Shown one piece after another: positions 63,969 to 64,000 of a DNA stretch of 64,000 bases. Every line of letters starts with the position of its first letter. Positions within the stretch are counted from its first letter, which is position 1. The notes below the pieces were generated by a model. That model saw only the letters and a list, made by a program, of their open reading frames with translations. It did no database searches and had not been told where the DNA came from. The position numbers were made by a program, and so were the translations under genes. The stretch spans positions 39,429-103,428 of the forward strand of contig QXXF01000016.1 in assembly GCA_009911365.1 (NCBI GenBank), given 5' to 3'. Source of the stretch: Clostridiales bacterium (GTDB taxonomy: Bacteria > Bacillota > Clostridia > Peptostreptococcales > Anaerovoracaceae).

Positions 63969-64000
63969 ATGCGGAGAAAGAGAGACGGATCTTGCTGTTT
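63969..64000 (+). CDS. Start of an unidentified gene, cut by the window edge
   Basis: ATG at 63969 follows AAAGGAGAG by about ten bases; only MRRKRDGSCCF is visible. The basic N-terminus could precede a membrane helix. No function can be given. Confidence 0.5.
   Translation, partial: MRRKRDGSCC

Noticed and set aside
63661-64000. tRNA-associated integrated element
   Set aside because: No integrase gene and no duplicate of the tRNA 3' end was found in the window.

Overview
The window reads as chromosomal DNA of a motile, probably spore-forming anaerobic Firmicute of class Clostridia. The reasons are the complete S10-spc-alpha ribosomal cluster in Clostridia order, zinc-type S14 and S4, strong GGAGG ribosome-binding sites throughout, a perfect CIRCE operator on clpB, a CotJC-type manganese catalase with a likely spore-surface protein, and families typical of Clostridia (DUF5685, DUF3842, YdbS/YdbT, DUF378, the long TGS-uridine kinase). 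I cannot name the genus; a relative of Anaerovoracaceae or Peptostreptococcaceae is only a guess.

Layout. 0-3.3 kb: end of an NCS1 permease gene and a hydantoinase/dihydropyrimidinase. 3.3-5.3 kb: a reverse-strand trio of DUF5685, a DnaJ-domain protein and a membrane protein. 5.3-7.3 kb: an AT-rich stretch with a decayed PD-(D/E)XK-like gene. 7.3-11.2 kb: aconitase, isocitrate dehydrogenase and a GntR regulator, giving 2-oxoglutarate from citrate; a GntR-type operator overlaps the promoter. 11.3-16 kb: an NfeD/stomatin pair, a large unknown tail-anchored protein and glycerate kinase. 16-26.9 kb, reverse strand: a secreted Ig/FN3 protein, a SWIM-SNF2 helicase, CIRCE-controlled clpB, DUF3842 and two bacterial-PH-domain membrane proteins. 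27-32.3 kb: manganese catalase, a bioY-bioB-bioD-bioA operon under a BirA-type box, and a helical protein with a 46-residue small protein. 32.3-35.2 kb: a broken AAA ATPase gene and an intact AAA/PD-(D/E)XK protein.

35.2-51.4 kb is one long reverse-strand ribosomal transcription unit from rpsJ to rplQ, including secY, adk, map, infA and rpoA. It has a promoter at its start and a terminator at its end. Two gaps (38.2-38.6 and 50.6-50.85 kb) interrupt an otherwise tight operon, and S3 carries a long unusual tail. 51.6-54.9 kb: uridine kinase-like, PfkB-type kinase and LUD-domain genes. 54.9-57.8 kb: DUF378, a small Cys-rich membrane protein, a PC4/YdbC protein under a consensus promoter, and a YyaL-type protein. 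57.9-60.9 kb: a sugar-type binding lipoprotein in an operon with a chemoreceptor. 61-63.6 kb is an accessory stretch with a stand-alone Cas2-like protein, an XRE regulator, a SecB-like protein and a remnant of a PD-(D/E)XK nuclease/transposase gene. The window ends with tRNA-Gly(CCC) and the first codons of another gene.

No CRISPR array, prophage, rRNA gene or intact insertion sequence was seen. The most interesting items are the unknown 570-residue tail-anchored protein, the binding-protein/chemoreceptor operon without a permease, the repeat-bearing insertion in the ribosomal operon, the S3 tail, and the GntR operator at the aconitase promoter. I did not find a clear new defence or mobile system.
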